Positions 40,611-48,655 of a stretch of DNA of 64,000 bases are shown in pieces. The position numbers were made by a program, and so were the translations under genes. Within the stretch, counting starts at the first letter, position 1. The number at the start of each line of letters is the position of its first letter. The notes under the pieces are model-generated. The model saw only the letters and a program-made list of their open reading frames with translations. It did no database searches and was not told the DNA's origin. The stretch is taken from the NCBI RefSeq assembly GCF_043195125.1, contig NZ_JBAFWR010000010.1; one strand, 5' to 3'. The DNA is from NCEH01 sp043195125 (GTDB lineage Bacteria > Pseudomonadota > Alphaproteobacteria > Rhizobiales > Xanthobacteraceae).

Positions 40611-41528
40611 ATGACTCCGAGCCAAGCGTCTTATTTGGAGAGCACTATCCGAGCGTCGCGGGATCACGCCCATGGCCGATACGACGGTCTGCAACCCGGG
40701 GTGGTCCGGTCCCCAGTTCCTTGGGGAACCGCAAACACGATCAGTGATGCGGAAAGGAACGCCCGTATGCCGATGCCTGGGAATGGCACGACGAAGCAAC
40801 CCCCGGGCTGTGAGGCTTGCTTCGCGCGGGCTAACCGGGGTTTGTGCGGCGATTGCCAGCCGGGATCGCCCTGTGTGATCGCGAGTTACAAATCTGCTGA
40901 TCGGGAATTCAAGGCCGGCCAGGATCTCTTCAGCCTCGGTGAGCCGTGCGATTCGATCTACAATCTCCTTGAAGGTTGGGTCATTCTCTATAATTTATTG
41001 GAAGATGGGCGACGGCAGATTTTGCACTTCGCATTGCCGGGCGCCGTGCTTGGATTCCATCCCGGCGGCGGCGCGATGATGACATTTGGCGCGCAAGCCT
41101 TGACGGATATCGTCGTCAGCACAATTCCGCGCAAGGCGCTTCCACCGATCGTCAAACAGCAGCCGGAGTTCGGTCTGCGGCTTGCGTGGCTGATCGCGCG
41201 CGATTGCACCCTGGCTTATGACCGTCTTACCAGCATTGGGCGGCATTCAGCCCGTGAGCGCGTTGCCCACCTGCTGCTCAAGCTGTTCGTCCGCTACCGC
41301 GCGCAATGGCCGGGCAGTCATATCGAGGAGATGCATCTTCCGCTGACCCAAGAAGATATCGGAGATGCGACGGGTCTGACCTTCGTTCATGTCAACCGGG
41401 TGCTAAGGGATCTGCGAAAGGATAGGATCCTGGAATTCCATTATCGACGGCTCCGGATCCTGGATCCGGACAAACTCGTCGACGTTGCAGGTCTTGACCC
41501 TCAGCTCGTGATGTCCTGGATCCGCTGA
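40611..41528 (+). CDS. Crp/Fnr-family regulator with an N-terminal cysteine cluster
   Basis: A 305-residue protein, longer than FNR by an N-terminal extension. Residues ~65-90 hold CEACFARANRGLCGDC followed by QPGSPC, five cysteines that could bind an Fe-S cluster. A cyclic-nucleotide-type beta barrel follows (FKAGQDLFSLGEPCDSIYNL), then an HTH (LTQEDIGDATGLTFVHVNRVLRDLR). The recognition helix reads VHVNR rather than the VETISR type of FNR, so DNA specificity may differ. GAGGA lies 8 bases before the ATG. It converges on the polyhydroxybutyrate operon. Confidence 0.85.
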   Translation: MTPSQASYLESTIRASRDHAHGRYDGLQPGVVRSPVPWGTANTISDAERNARMPMPGNGTTKQPPGCEACFARANRGLCGDCQPGSPCVIASYKSADREFKAGQDLFSLGEPCDSIYNLLEGWVILYNLLEDGRRQILHFALPGAVLGFHPGGGAMMTFGAQALTDIVVSTIPRKALPPIVKQQPEFGLRLAWLIARDCTLAYDRLTSIGRHSARERVAHLLLKLFVRYRAQWPGSHIEEMHLPLTQEDIGDATGLTFVHVNRVLRDLRKDRILEFHYRRLRILDPDKLVDVAGLDPQLVMSWIR

Positions 41529-41935
41529 TGGACGATCGACCGGGACAATATGGGATGGAGCGGGCGGAATGTCCGATCCAGCCTTGTTGCGAGCTGCCGC
41601 GTCATGCTCCTTCGGCTCCATTGTTGCGCAAAGACAACCGCTGATCTTCCGTCACCAGCGGCCCCTTTGCGTTGCGGCGTCACGGGTCGCGTCTGCGCCC
41701 AAAGATGCGATCTCACTCCACGACAAGCCTGTCCGTGAATATCCCCATCTGGCAGCCGAAGCCGAATTTGCCGGGCTTGTCTGGCATGGTCTCCACCCGA
41801 ACCGTCTGTCCGGCCGACAGGTCCGCGCGCTTATTGAGTCAGCGAAAGCGACCTTCTCGGAACAGAGCGCCGTCTCCTCCCGCGGAAACGTTCAATTGCA
41901 CCGGCTTGCCATGGCGAACGACGACGGTGTCAAGC
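41529..41935. other. 407-base gap between convergent genes
   Basis: Only overlapping low-quality frames are present, with no ribosome binding site and no family resemblance. I see no clear terminator, repeat or RNA gene. Confidence 0.5.
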
Positions 41936-43774
41936 CTATACGGCCGGTGGCGCTGCTGGCCGAGCCGAGGCGGGAACATCATCGTAAAGCGCCTGGAAGA
42001 CCCGTTCCTCCGTCGCGTCGCGCTGCCTGCGGCCGTTTTCGATCACCTCGGAGACACGGTCAATCGCCTCCCGCTCACGACGGAGATTGGCATCGTCCTC
42101 CGGCAGCGGCTGGCGGCGCTGCTCGATCAGACGCGCGAGCGCAGCGACGCCACGCATCCACGGACTGAAGGATTCCGACAGCAGGTAGCGGCTCGTGCGC
42201 ATCGGATGGAGCCATTCGAGCGTCGCCGCAGTCCAGGGATTGGAGAGCGCGCGAACGAAGGGGCTGACCATGGCCTTGTAGAATTGCTCGTTCACCTCTG
42301 AAAGATGGCGAACCTGCTCGAACTCCGCGCGCGGCGTCGCGAACCGAAGATCCTCGACACGCCGCTCTTCGAACCGGACCGAGTATTCCGGCTTATCGCA
42401 GTCGGGATTGCCGGTCGGATTGTCGATCTTCATCTCGTAGAGGCCGGGGGCGAGGGTCTCGATTTCGCCGAGGCTTTCGAGGATCGCGCGATGTTCGAAC
42501 CGCGCCACCTTGGCTGACACGAAAATGCCGAGATGGCCCGCATGGGGGTTCGTCAGGTAGACAATGCGCTGACCGGCGGCCTTGAGATCGCTCGTATCCT
42601 TGTACACCACCGGGATCCAGCCGAGCGCCTGGTGCGGCGGGGTGATGTTGTCGCCGTAGGACGCGAAGATCACCAGCGGATTGCGAATACGCCGAAGGTC
42701 GGCGACGCAACCCTCGCAGATCCGCATCTTGCCCTCCTCGAGGCGATTGCCGATGAAGAGGTTCTCGACGATGGCGACGATCTCTTCCCGGCTGAGGAAA
42801 TAGAAGCCATTCCACCACCGCTCGAACTCGAGGAAGCGCTCCCGTTCCGTGTCGACATGCGTGAACAGGTTGGCATATTTCTCCCAGACGGCTTCGGGCT
42901 GAAGGTTTTCGAAATTGAAGGCGAGCCACGCACCGTCCAGGCGGCCGTCGTTGAGATCGGCGAGAAGGTGGGTGGCCCAGACGCCGCCGAGCAGCCCGCC
43001 CGCGATCCGCATCGGATTGACGCCCGATTCTCCCGCCCAATAGGAGAGCGGAGAGCCGTTGAGCACGGCGGGGCCGACCAAGCCTTCGCAATCCGCCGAG
43101 AGCAGGGTGATCGCCCAGCCGGCCTGACAGTTGCCATAGAGCACCGGAGGCTTGCCGGGGTGACGTTTGACCACGTCCTCGACGAAGCGTCCGAGCGCAT
43201 GCAGCACATCCGCCAGGGTCTGGCCCACGCAGGGTTCCGGAAAGAAGGAAACGAAATAGACCGGATAGCCCTCGTGCATGGCGATCCCAACCTCGGAGTC
43301 GCGCTTGAAGCCGCCGATGCCGGGCCCATGGCCGGCTCGAGGGTCGAGGATGACGACGGGTGGCTTCGCCGGATCGATACAATCCTCGATGCAATCGTCC
43401 CCGATCCGGGTGATCCGCAGGAGGGCGTAGTTGACAGGTCGTTCGAAACGGCGGGCATCGACCAGCGTCTCATAGTCGAAGTCGAGAAGCGGCGGCTTGC
43501 CGGCGCGCTCATGGGCGATCATGTTGTTGGCACGCTGGCGCAGCGTGTCCCAAAACAGAATCGACCGTTCGAAGACATCCCTCTGATAGGCCAAGGGATC
43601 ACCGATGTTGATCGGCAGTCCGACTGGATTCGCCGCGACGGCCGGTTCCAGGCTTTTCACCGTAGCCGCCGCTACGATATCCCGCCGAACAGCCAATTGC
43701 CGACCCGGCGACGCCTTCGGCTGGTCAACCAGCGCGGAATCCGATCTTGCTTCGGGCATCACCATCTCCATCAT
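41936..43774 (-). CDS. DUF3141 alpha/beta-hydrolase-like protein (PHB-associated)
   Basis: A 612-residue protein whose middle is an alpha/beta hydrolase related to polyhydroxyalkanoate synthases and depolymerases: PVVILDPRAGHGPGIGGFKRDSEVG, then PPVLYGNCQAGWAITLL, where a PhaC-like lipase box would place the nucleophile but the residue is Cys (GNCQAG). FASYGDNITPPHQALGW and NPHAGHLGIFVS supply the acid and histidine. It is the last gene of the sigma-phaB-phaA-phasin operon. An alternative start at 43759 has a better GGAG. Confidence 0.8.
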   Translation of the reverse strand: MMEMVMPEARSDSALVDQPKASPGRQLAVRRDIVAAATVKSLEPAVAANPVGLPINIGDPLAYQRDVFERSILFWDTLRQRANNMIAHERAGKPPLLDFDYETLVDARRFERPVNYALLRITRIGDDCIEDCIDPAKPPVVILDPRAGHGPGIGGFKRDSEVGIAMHEGYPVYFVSFFPEPCVGQTLADVLHALGRFVEDVVKRHPGKPPVLYGNCQAGWAITLLSADCEGLVGPAVLNGSPLSYWAGESGVNPMRIAGGLLGGVWATHLLADLNDGRLDGAWLAFNFENLQPEAVWEKYANLFTHVDTERERFLEFERWWNGFYFLSREEIVAIVENLFIGNRLEEGKMRICEGCVADLRRIRNPLVIFASYGDNITPPHQALGWIPVVYKDTSDLKAAGQRIVYLTNPHAGHLGIFVSAKVARFEHRAILESLGEIETLAPGLYEMKIDNPTGNPDCDKPEYSVRFEERRVEDLRFATPRAEFEQVRHLSEVNEQFYKAMVSPFVRALSNPWTAATLEWLHPMRTSRYLLSESFSPWMRGVAALARLIEQRRQPLPEDDANLRREREAIDRVSEVIENGRRQRDATEERVFQALYDDVPASARPAAPPAV

Positions 43775-43886
43775 CTGATCTTAAGGGCGAGGAAGTTGAA
43801 CAGCGGCCAGAAATCCGGCTGCCGTGCCAGCCGCACGCCACGGTCTCGGCAAGACCCCGCGGGACGCTCGTCAACACTATATGCGG

Positions 43887-44324
43887 CTACGATGCCTTGA
43901 CGCTGCTTCCGGTGTCAGGGGTTCCATTTGCCTGCTGACGGATTTCGCCTGCGGTCTCCCGTGCCATGGTCGCACAGTAGTCTTGGACCTTCTGCGAGAG
44001 ATCGAGCCAAGTCTTCGTCTGCAACGACGTCTCTTCCAGGATGGCCGCCATGACGCTCGATTCTGCCGCGATCACATCCTGCGGTCGCCGGCACTGCACG
44101 AATTCCAGAAGCGAGCGTCCGATCCGCTCATTGGCGCCAAGGAGAGTGCTCATCTGAGCGCTGTATGTCTCGCCATAGGCCTTCTGCAGATCGGACGTGA
44201 AGGCCTGGAACCGCTTGAACTGGCCGTCGAGCTTGTCGGTACTGTCGGCGCCCGACAGTCCCCACCATGCGAATACAGCGTTCATGCGATCGAAACCAAC
44301 TGGCGCCTCATTCTTCGTGGCCAT
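43887..44324 (-). CDS. Phasin-family protein
   Basis: A 145-residue helical protein (FKRFQAFTSDLQKAYGETYSAQM, ESSVMAAILEETSLQTKTWL, VQDYCATMARETAGE) fitting the phasin pattern. Phasins coat polyhydroxybutyrate granules. It lies between phaA and the DUF3141 gene on the same strand, which supports the call. GGAGAG precedes the ATG. Confidence 0.8.
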   Translation of the reverse strand: MATKNEAPVGFDRMNAVFAWWGLSGADSTDKLDGQFKRFQAFTSDLQKAYGETYSAQMSTLLGANERIGRSLLEFVQCRRPQDVIAAESSVMAAILEETSLQTKTWLDLSQKVQDYCATMARETAGEIRQQANGTPDTGSSVKAS

Positions 44325-44408
44325 TGTTCTCTCCTTGATTGTTTGGTTGCAGTTTCAGGAACGCGACATTCGATTTGCTGCGATGGGTCGCTTTTTACGC
44401 TCTCGCGG

Positions 44409-45596
44409 TCAGTGGAGAGCCTCAAGCGCCAAAGCGACCCCCTGACCGCCGCCGATGCACAGTGTCACCAATCCGCGGCGGAGACCGTCCCGGTGCATCG
44501 CGTGAAGGAGGCGGGTCGTCAGCACGGCTCCTGTCGCACCGATCGGATGGCCATGTGCGATGGCGCCGCCCTCGACATTGACGATGTCCTCCGGGAGCCC
44601 GAGCTCTCCGATGAGCGCCAAGACGATCGCCGCGAAGGCCTCGTTGATTTCCACGCGCTCGACGTCGCCGAGCGTCCAGCCAGCGCGATCCAAGGCCTGC
44701 CGAACCGCGGGAACCGGCCCGAGACCGAACAGGCCGGGTTCGACCGCGCCGACCCCGAAGGCCACAAGACGAGCCATCGGCGTCAGGCCGTGCTTCTCGG
44801 CCCAGCGGGCATCCGCAACGATCATGCCCGCGGCGCCGCTGTTGAGGCCCGGTGCATTGCCGGCGGTAATGGTTCCATCCTTGCGGAAAGCCGGCTTCAG
44901 CTTGGCCAGCGACTCCAGCGTTGCGTCCGGGCGGTTGTGCTCATCCTTGTCGAAGATCGTCGGCCCCTTGCGACCGGGGATTTCGATCGGCGCGATCTCG
45001 GCATTGAACTTGCCGGCCGCCTGCGCCGCGCCAAAGCGCCGCTGCGTCCGCTCCGCCCAGCGGTCCTGCGCCTCGCGCGTCACCTGAAACTTGCTGACGA
45101 GGTCCTCGGTCACCAAGCCCGAGTGGTGATCGGAAAAGGCATCGTTGAGGCCATCGCGCAGCATGCTGTCGTAGATCTGGGCATCGCCCATGCGGTAGCC
45201 CCACCGTCCGCCCGACATCAGGTAGGGCGATTGGTCCATGTTCTCCATGCCGCCGGCGATGGCGCTCTCGGCGAGGCCGAGCATGATCTCCTGCGCGGCG
45301 GTCGCGATCGCCTGCGCACCCGAACCACACACCCGGTTGATGGTCATCGCCGGAACGCCGGCCGGAACGCCGGCCTTGATCGCCGCCTGCCGCGCCGGGT
45401 TCATCTTGGCGCCGGCCTGGACGACCTGCCCCATCACCACGGCGCCGATCGCACCGTCTGCGATCTTCGCGCGGATCAATATTTCCTTGATCACGGCGGC
45501 CCCGAGCTCGGGGGCGCCTATGTCTTTCAGCGTTCCGCCATACGTGCCGATGGCTGTCCGCACCGGGGTGCAGAGCACGACGTTCGACTGTGCCAT
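44409..45596 (-). CDS. phaA: Acetyl-CoA acetyltransferase (beta-ketothiolase)
   Basis: A 395-residue thiolase. Active-site motifs are intact: INRVCGSGAQAI (nucleophilic Cys near residue 90), GGAIAHGHPIGATGA (His) and CIGGGQGVAL (second Cys). It condenses two acetyl-CoA to acetoacetyl-CoA, the first step of polyhydroxybutyrate synthesis. It lies 33 bases after phaB on the same strand. The length is normal. Confidence 0.95.
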   Translation of the reverse strand: MAQSNVVLCTPVRTAIGTYGGTLKDIGAPELGAAVIKEILIRAKIADGAIGAVVMGQVVQAGAKMNPARQAAIKAGVPAGVPAMTINRVCGSGAQAIATAAQEIMLGLAESAIAGGMENMDQSPYLMSGGRWGYRMGDAQIYDSMLRDGLNDAFSDHHSGLVTEDLVSKFQVTREAQDRWAERTQRRFGAAQAAGKFNAEIAPIEIPGRKGPTIFDKDEHNRPDATLESLAKLKPAFRKDGTITAGNAPGLNSGAAGMIVADARWAEKHGLTPMARLVAFGVGAVEPGLFGLGPVPAVRQALDRAGWTLGDVERVEINEAFAAIVLALIGELGLPEDIVNVEGGAIAHGHPIGATGAVLTTRLLHAMHRDGLRRGLVTLCIGGGQGVALALEALH

Positions 45597-45629
45597 GTGG
45601 ATGTCCTTTCGATTTCCCGGGGGGTGGCC

Positions 45630-46373
45630 CTATGCCATGTACTGGCCGCCATTGGCGGTGACCGTTGAGCCGGTGATGAACGTCGCATCCTCGCTCACCA
45701 GGAACTGGACGATGCGTGCGACCTCGTCGGCATTGCCCAGCCGCCCGACAGGGATTTGCCCCTCGATCCTTGCGAGAACATCTTCAGACATGGCACCGAC
45801 CATGTCCGTCGTGATGTAGCCGGGCGCGACCGCGTTCACGGTGATGCCCCTCGACGCCGTCTCGAGCGCGAGCGCTTTGGTGAAACCAAGGATGCCAGCC
45901 TTCGCGGCTGCATAGTTGGTCTGACCAAGCTGCCCCTTCTGACCGTTGATCGAGGAAATATTGACGATCCGGCCGAAGCCGTGATCACGCATGGCGCCGA
46001 TGACTGCTCGGCACATGTTGAAGCAGGAGGTGAGGTCGGTCGCGATGACCTCGCCCCACTGGGCAGATGTCATCTTGTGCAGCATGGCATCGCGGGTGAT
46101 GCCCGCATCGTTGACGAGGATCTCAACCGGTCCGCCGAGGTCGTTCGCCACGCTGGCCACGCCATCCTGGCAGGCGTCAAAATCGGCAACATCCCATTTG
46201 TAGACTGGGATACCGGTATCGCCCGAGAACGCGTCGGCCGCTGTCGCGTTTCCGTGGTAGACGGCCGCAACCGCGTATCCCGCATTCTTGAAGCGACGCG
46301 CAATCGCGGCGCCGATCCCTCGCGTTCCGCCGGTGATGATCGCCACGCGCTTGGTGAGGTCATCTGCATTCAT
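45630..46373 (-). CDS. phaB: Acetoacetyl-CoA reductase
   Basis: A 247-residue short-chain dehydrogenase with the nucleotide motif ITGGTRGIGAAIARRF (residues ~12-27), catalytic INGQKGQLGQTNYAAAKAG (YxxxK) and C-terminal FITGSTVTANGGQYMA, typical of PhaB. It reduces acetoacetyl-CoA to 3-hydroxybutyryl-CoA with NADPH. The start at 46373 begins the domain and lies 4 bases after the sigma-factor stop. PHB synthase (phaC) itself is not in the window. Confidence 0.9.
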   Translation of the reverse strand: MNADDLTKRVAIITGGTRGIGAAIARRFKNAGYAVAAVYHGNATAADAFSGDTGIPVYKWDVADFDACQDGVASVANDLGGPVEILVNDAGITRDAMLHKMTSAQWGEVIATDLTSCFNMCRAVIGAMRDHGFGRIVNISSINGQKGQLGQTNYAAAKAGILGFTKALALETASRGITVNAVAPGYITTDMVGAMSEDVLARIEGQIPVGRLGNADEVARIVQFLVSEDATFITGSTVTANGGQYMA

Positions 46374-46377
46374 TGTG

Positions 46378-47058
46378 TTATCCGTTCTCAGGCGGCGTCT
46401 CGGTCTCGTCAGCGAGGCCCCGAGCTCGCCGGCGAATGCGCTCGGCCTCATCGCACCGGCAATCGAGGAAGCCGTGGACCGGACATGTCAGGCACATTTC
46501 CTCGAGCCTCTTGCGGAGCGCCTGGCGCCCGCGGTGAAGCCGGACCGCGATGTTGTTGAGCGTGGTGCCGAGGCTCGCGGCGATCCGATCCCGCGGCTCG
46601 CCAAGAATGTCGGAGCGCCAGACGACATCGGCATATTCGGGCTTGAGCGTCGGCAGCAATTTATGGAGGCAGCTGCAGACGGCCTCATCGGTTTCTCGAT
46701 CCGGCTCGATCGCCAGGTTCTCGACGTCCGACTGCTCCATGTCGACCTCCCGGCGACGCCGCCTGATGGCGCGTCGCTGGTGATCGACGAGTGTCGTCGC
46801 CAGTATGCGCCCGAGCCAACCGCGGACCGTGCGGACGTCCCGCAATTGCCAGGCGCGCTCGATCGCCCGGAGCGAGAACTGCTGCAACAACTCTTCAGCC
46901 TCGTCCCGGCTGCCCACCCGATGATGCAAAAAGACCAGAAACTCCTCGCGTGCCTCGACAAGCGCTCGTCGTACAGCCGCGTCCGCTGGTTTTGCGGCGT
47001 CCTCTCCTTCCGGATCACTGCCCGAATGCTGAGCATTCGTCTCACGCCTGTTGGTCAT
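46378..47058 (-). CDS. ECF-type sigma factor with a cysteine-rich tail
   Basis: A 226-residue protein: region 2 (EAREEFLVFLHHRVGSRDEAEELLQQ, LRDVRTVRGWLGRILATTLVD) and region 4 (LKPEYADVVWRSDILGEPRDRIAASLGTTLNNIAVRLHRGRQALRKRL). After region 4 comes CLTCPVHGFLDCRC, a CxxC...CxC cluster like the metal-sensing tails of CorE-type factors. No anti-sigma gene is adjacent, which fits direct sensing. It is the first gene of the phaB-phaA-phasin-DUF3141 operon, so it may control polymer storage. Confidence 0.8.
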   Translation of the reverse strand: MTNRRETNAQHSGSDPEGEDAAKPADAAVRRALVEAREEFLVFLHHRVGSRDEAEELLQQFSLRAIERAWQLRDVRTVRGWLGRILATTLVDHQRRAIRRRRREVDMEQSDVENLAIEPDRETDEAVCSCLHKLLPTLKPEYADVVWRSDILGEPRDRIAASLGTTLNNIAVRLHRGRQALRKRLEEMCLTCPVHGFLDCRCDEAERIRRRARGLADETETPPENG

Positions 47059-47321
47059 CGTCTAGCCAGATCTTTCAACGGTTGAAACGTCCTCTTGAGA
47101 CGTCTCTGCCAAAACCAGACAGGATTTAACGTTACGGCCGCGACCGCCCACGTTCTTTAACGCAGATCAAGCTTTCTGTTGCCGGTCGTCGCTACGAATC
47201 CGTCTCGGATATCAGCCTTTTCGCCGCGATGGGCTGATGTCCTGGCGGGATCGGAACGGACCGAACTCTCGCCGGCACGTCGTGCACCATCTTAGGTCGT
47301 TGGCCAGCGGTGGGAGAGCAA
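47059..47321. promoter_or_regulatory. Divergent promoter region with an FNR-like half-conserved dyad
   Basis: TTAAC-GCAG-ATCAA at 47157-47170 matches one half of the FNR consensus exactly and the other in three of five positions. It lies between the sigma-factor operon (minus) and the secreted protein gene at 47322 (plus). No other feature is apparent. Confidence 0.35.
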
Positions 47322-47792
47322 ATGACCATGCGAGCAATGAGAGTCGGGGTGGCGCTGGGTCTGATCCTGCTTTCCGGATTGGTCCACACAGCAATGGCGG
47401 CCCCTAGCGGCGACAGCAGAGTCGTCGGCGAGGTCCAGATCTATATGGGAATCCTGCCGGCGGAATTAGTCCGCGGTCATCCGCAAGGCCACACGGAGAA
47501 TTCCATGCATGGCGGGCAGCCGATGGCCCGCGGGCAATTCCATATCGTTGTTGCACTCTTCGACGTCAGGAGTGGACGCCGTCTCACCGGCGCCGACGTC
47601 TCGGCCCGCGTCTCCGAAATCGGACTTGCTGGGAGCCAGAAGAACCTCAATCCGATGGAGATCGCGGGCACCGAAAGCTACGGCAACTACTTTGAAATGC
47701 AGGGCAATGAACCGTTTCGGATCAGCCTGACAATTCGCCTGCGGGACCGGGCGCAGGACATCAAGGTGGAATTCGAAGAACGGCATCAGTAA
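47322..47792 (+). CDS. Exported protein of unknown function
   Basis: A 156-residue protein with a signal peptide (MRVGVALGLILLSGLVHTAMA) and a beta-rich body (QIYMGILPAELVRGHPQGH, FHIVVALFDVRSGRRLTGADVSARVSE, EPFRISLTIRLRD). The overall plan, a small soluble beta sandwich with His/Met residues, resembles periplasmic metal-associated proteins, but no family is assigned. The ATG at 47322 has GGGAGAG upstream. It is divergent from the sigma-factor operon. Confidence 0.65.
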   Translation: MTMRAMRVGVALGLILLSGLVHTAMAAPSGDSRVVGEVQIYMGILPAELVRGHPQGHTENSMHGGQPMARGQFHIVVALFDVRSGRRLTGADVSARVSEIGLAGSQKNLNPMEIAGTESYGNYFEMQGNEPFRISLTIRLRDRAQDIKVEFEERHQ

Positions 47793-48217
47793 TAGCGACT
47801 GTGAAGTGATCGATCGAGCGCGTCGGTCATGTCGATGAACGAGGCGCTGCCATTTGTGACTACGCCGGTCAGAGAGGTGAAACCGCAGCGAGTCGTTCAA
47901 ATGGAACGGATGCATTTCCACTCGGAAGAATATCAACTCCACAATAGTACAGGGCCAGCGCATATGGCCGATTGCGGGGCCCGATGGCGCTGGACGGGTC
48001 GACGCCGGCCATACGAACAGGCTCACTATGATGCAAGACTACATCACTGATCGGGAGCGCCAAGACAAACGCAAGACCGCGGGCTTGCAATCCCTCACGG
48101 CGCGCGCTGCGATTTCCTTCGGCGCTTCGCACGGCGCAAGTGGCGATCTTTAACCTGCGGCAAAGCTCTCACTGCGATTTCAGCTTTCCTCAGTGCCTCA
48201 GTCGACAGGAGGCAGAC
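47793..48217. other. 425-base stretch without a convincing gene
   Basis: Frames of 73 and 41 codons occur on the plus strand, but neither has a good ribosome binding site or a recognisable sequence. No strong hairpin or repeat is seen, apart from the GGAGG before the YHS gene. Confidence 0.4.
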
Positions 48218-48592
48218 ATGGATTGGATCTCCCAGAACTGGATCTGGATCGCACTTGCAATTGGCGCATTCTTCTTCATGACCCGCATGGGCGGCCGCGG
48301 AATGGGCCGATCGGCAAGCCACAGCCACGGAAGCGGGCAAGACGGCCCACCATCCGACGCTGGAGCCGGTCCGCGGTCGGTTCTTGATCCCGTAAGCCGG
48401 CAGTCTGTCAGCGGCAGTTCGTCGATATCTTCGGTCTATCGGGAGCGCGCCTACTATTTCGAGTCCCGCGAAAACCGTGAGGCGTTCGAGGCCGATCCCG
48501 AAAAGTATCTGACCGGGATGGCTGCTTCGGGCCAAGCGATCGATAACCAGCGCGACGACAACCATCCCCAGCACCACCGACATGGCTGCTAG
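48218..48592 (+). CDS. YHS-domain membrane-anchored protein
   Basis: A 124-residue protein with one N-terminal helix (WIWIALAIGAFFFMTRMGG), a Ser/His-rich linker and a YHS domain (VLDPVSRQSV...YRERAYYFESRENREAFEADPEKYL). YHS domains often bind copper or heavy metals; the usual Cys-x-x-Cys of the metal-binding version (DPVCGM) is changed to DPVSRQ, so binding may be lost. GGAGG lies before the ATG at 48218; an upstream start adds 26 non-conserved residues. Confidence 0.75.
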   Translation: MDWISQNWIWIALAIGAFFFMTRMGGRGMGRSASHSHGSGQDGPPSDAGAGPRSVLDPVSRQSVSGSSSISSVYRERAYYFESRENREAFEADPEKYLTGMAASGQAIDNQRDDNHPQHHRHGC

Positions 48593-48655
48593 GGCGCAGA
48601 GGTCCCGGACCGTTCGGCTTGGTTCCAATACGGGTAGAGAACCTCAGAGGCCGGA

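Noticed and set aside
44334..44400. TTGATTG upstream of the phasin gene as an FNR box
   Set aside because: Only one half-site matches and there is no second half at the required spacing.
42533..45668. Long plus-strand frames over the PHB genes (42533-43900 and 43824-45668)
   Set aside because: They mirror the DUF3141, phasin and phaA genes on the minus strand, which have clear family motifs.
47829..48153. Small plus-strand frames of 73 and 41 codons
   Set aside because: They have no good ribosome binding site, low-quality residue composition, and no relation to known families. The gap is reported as gene-poor instead.
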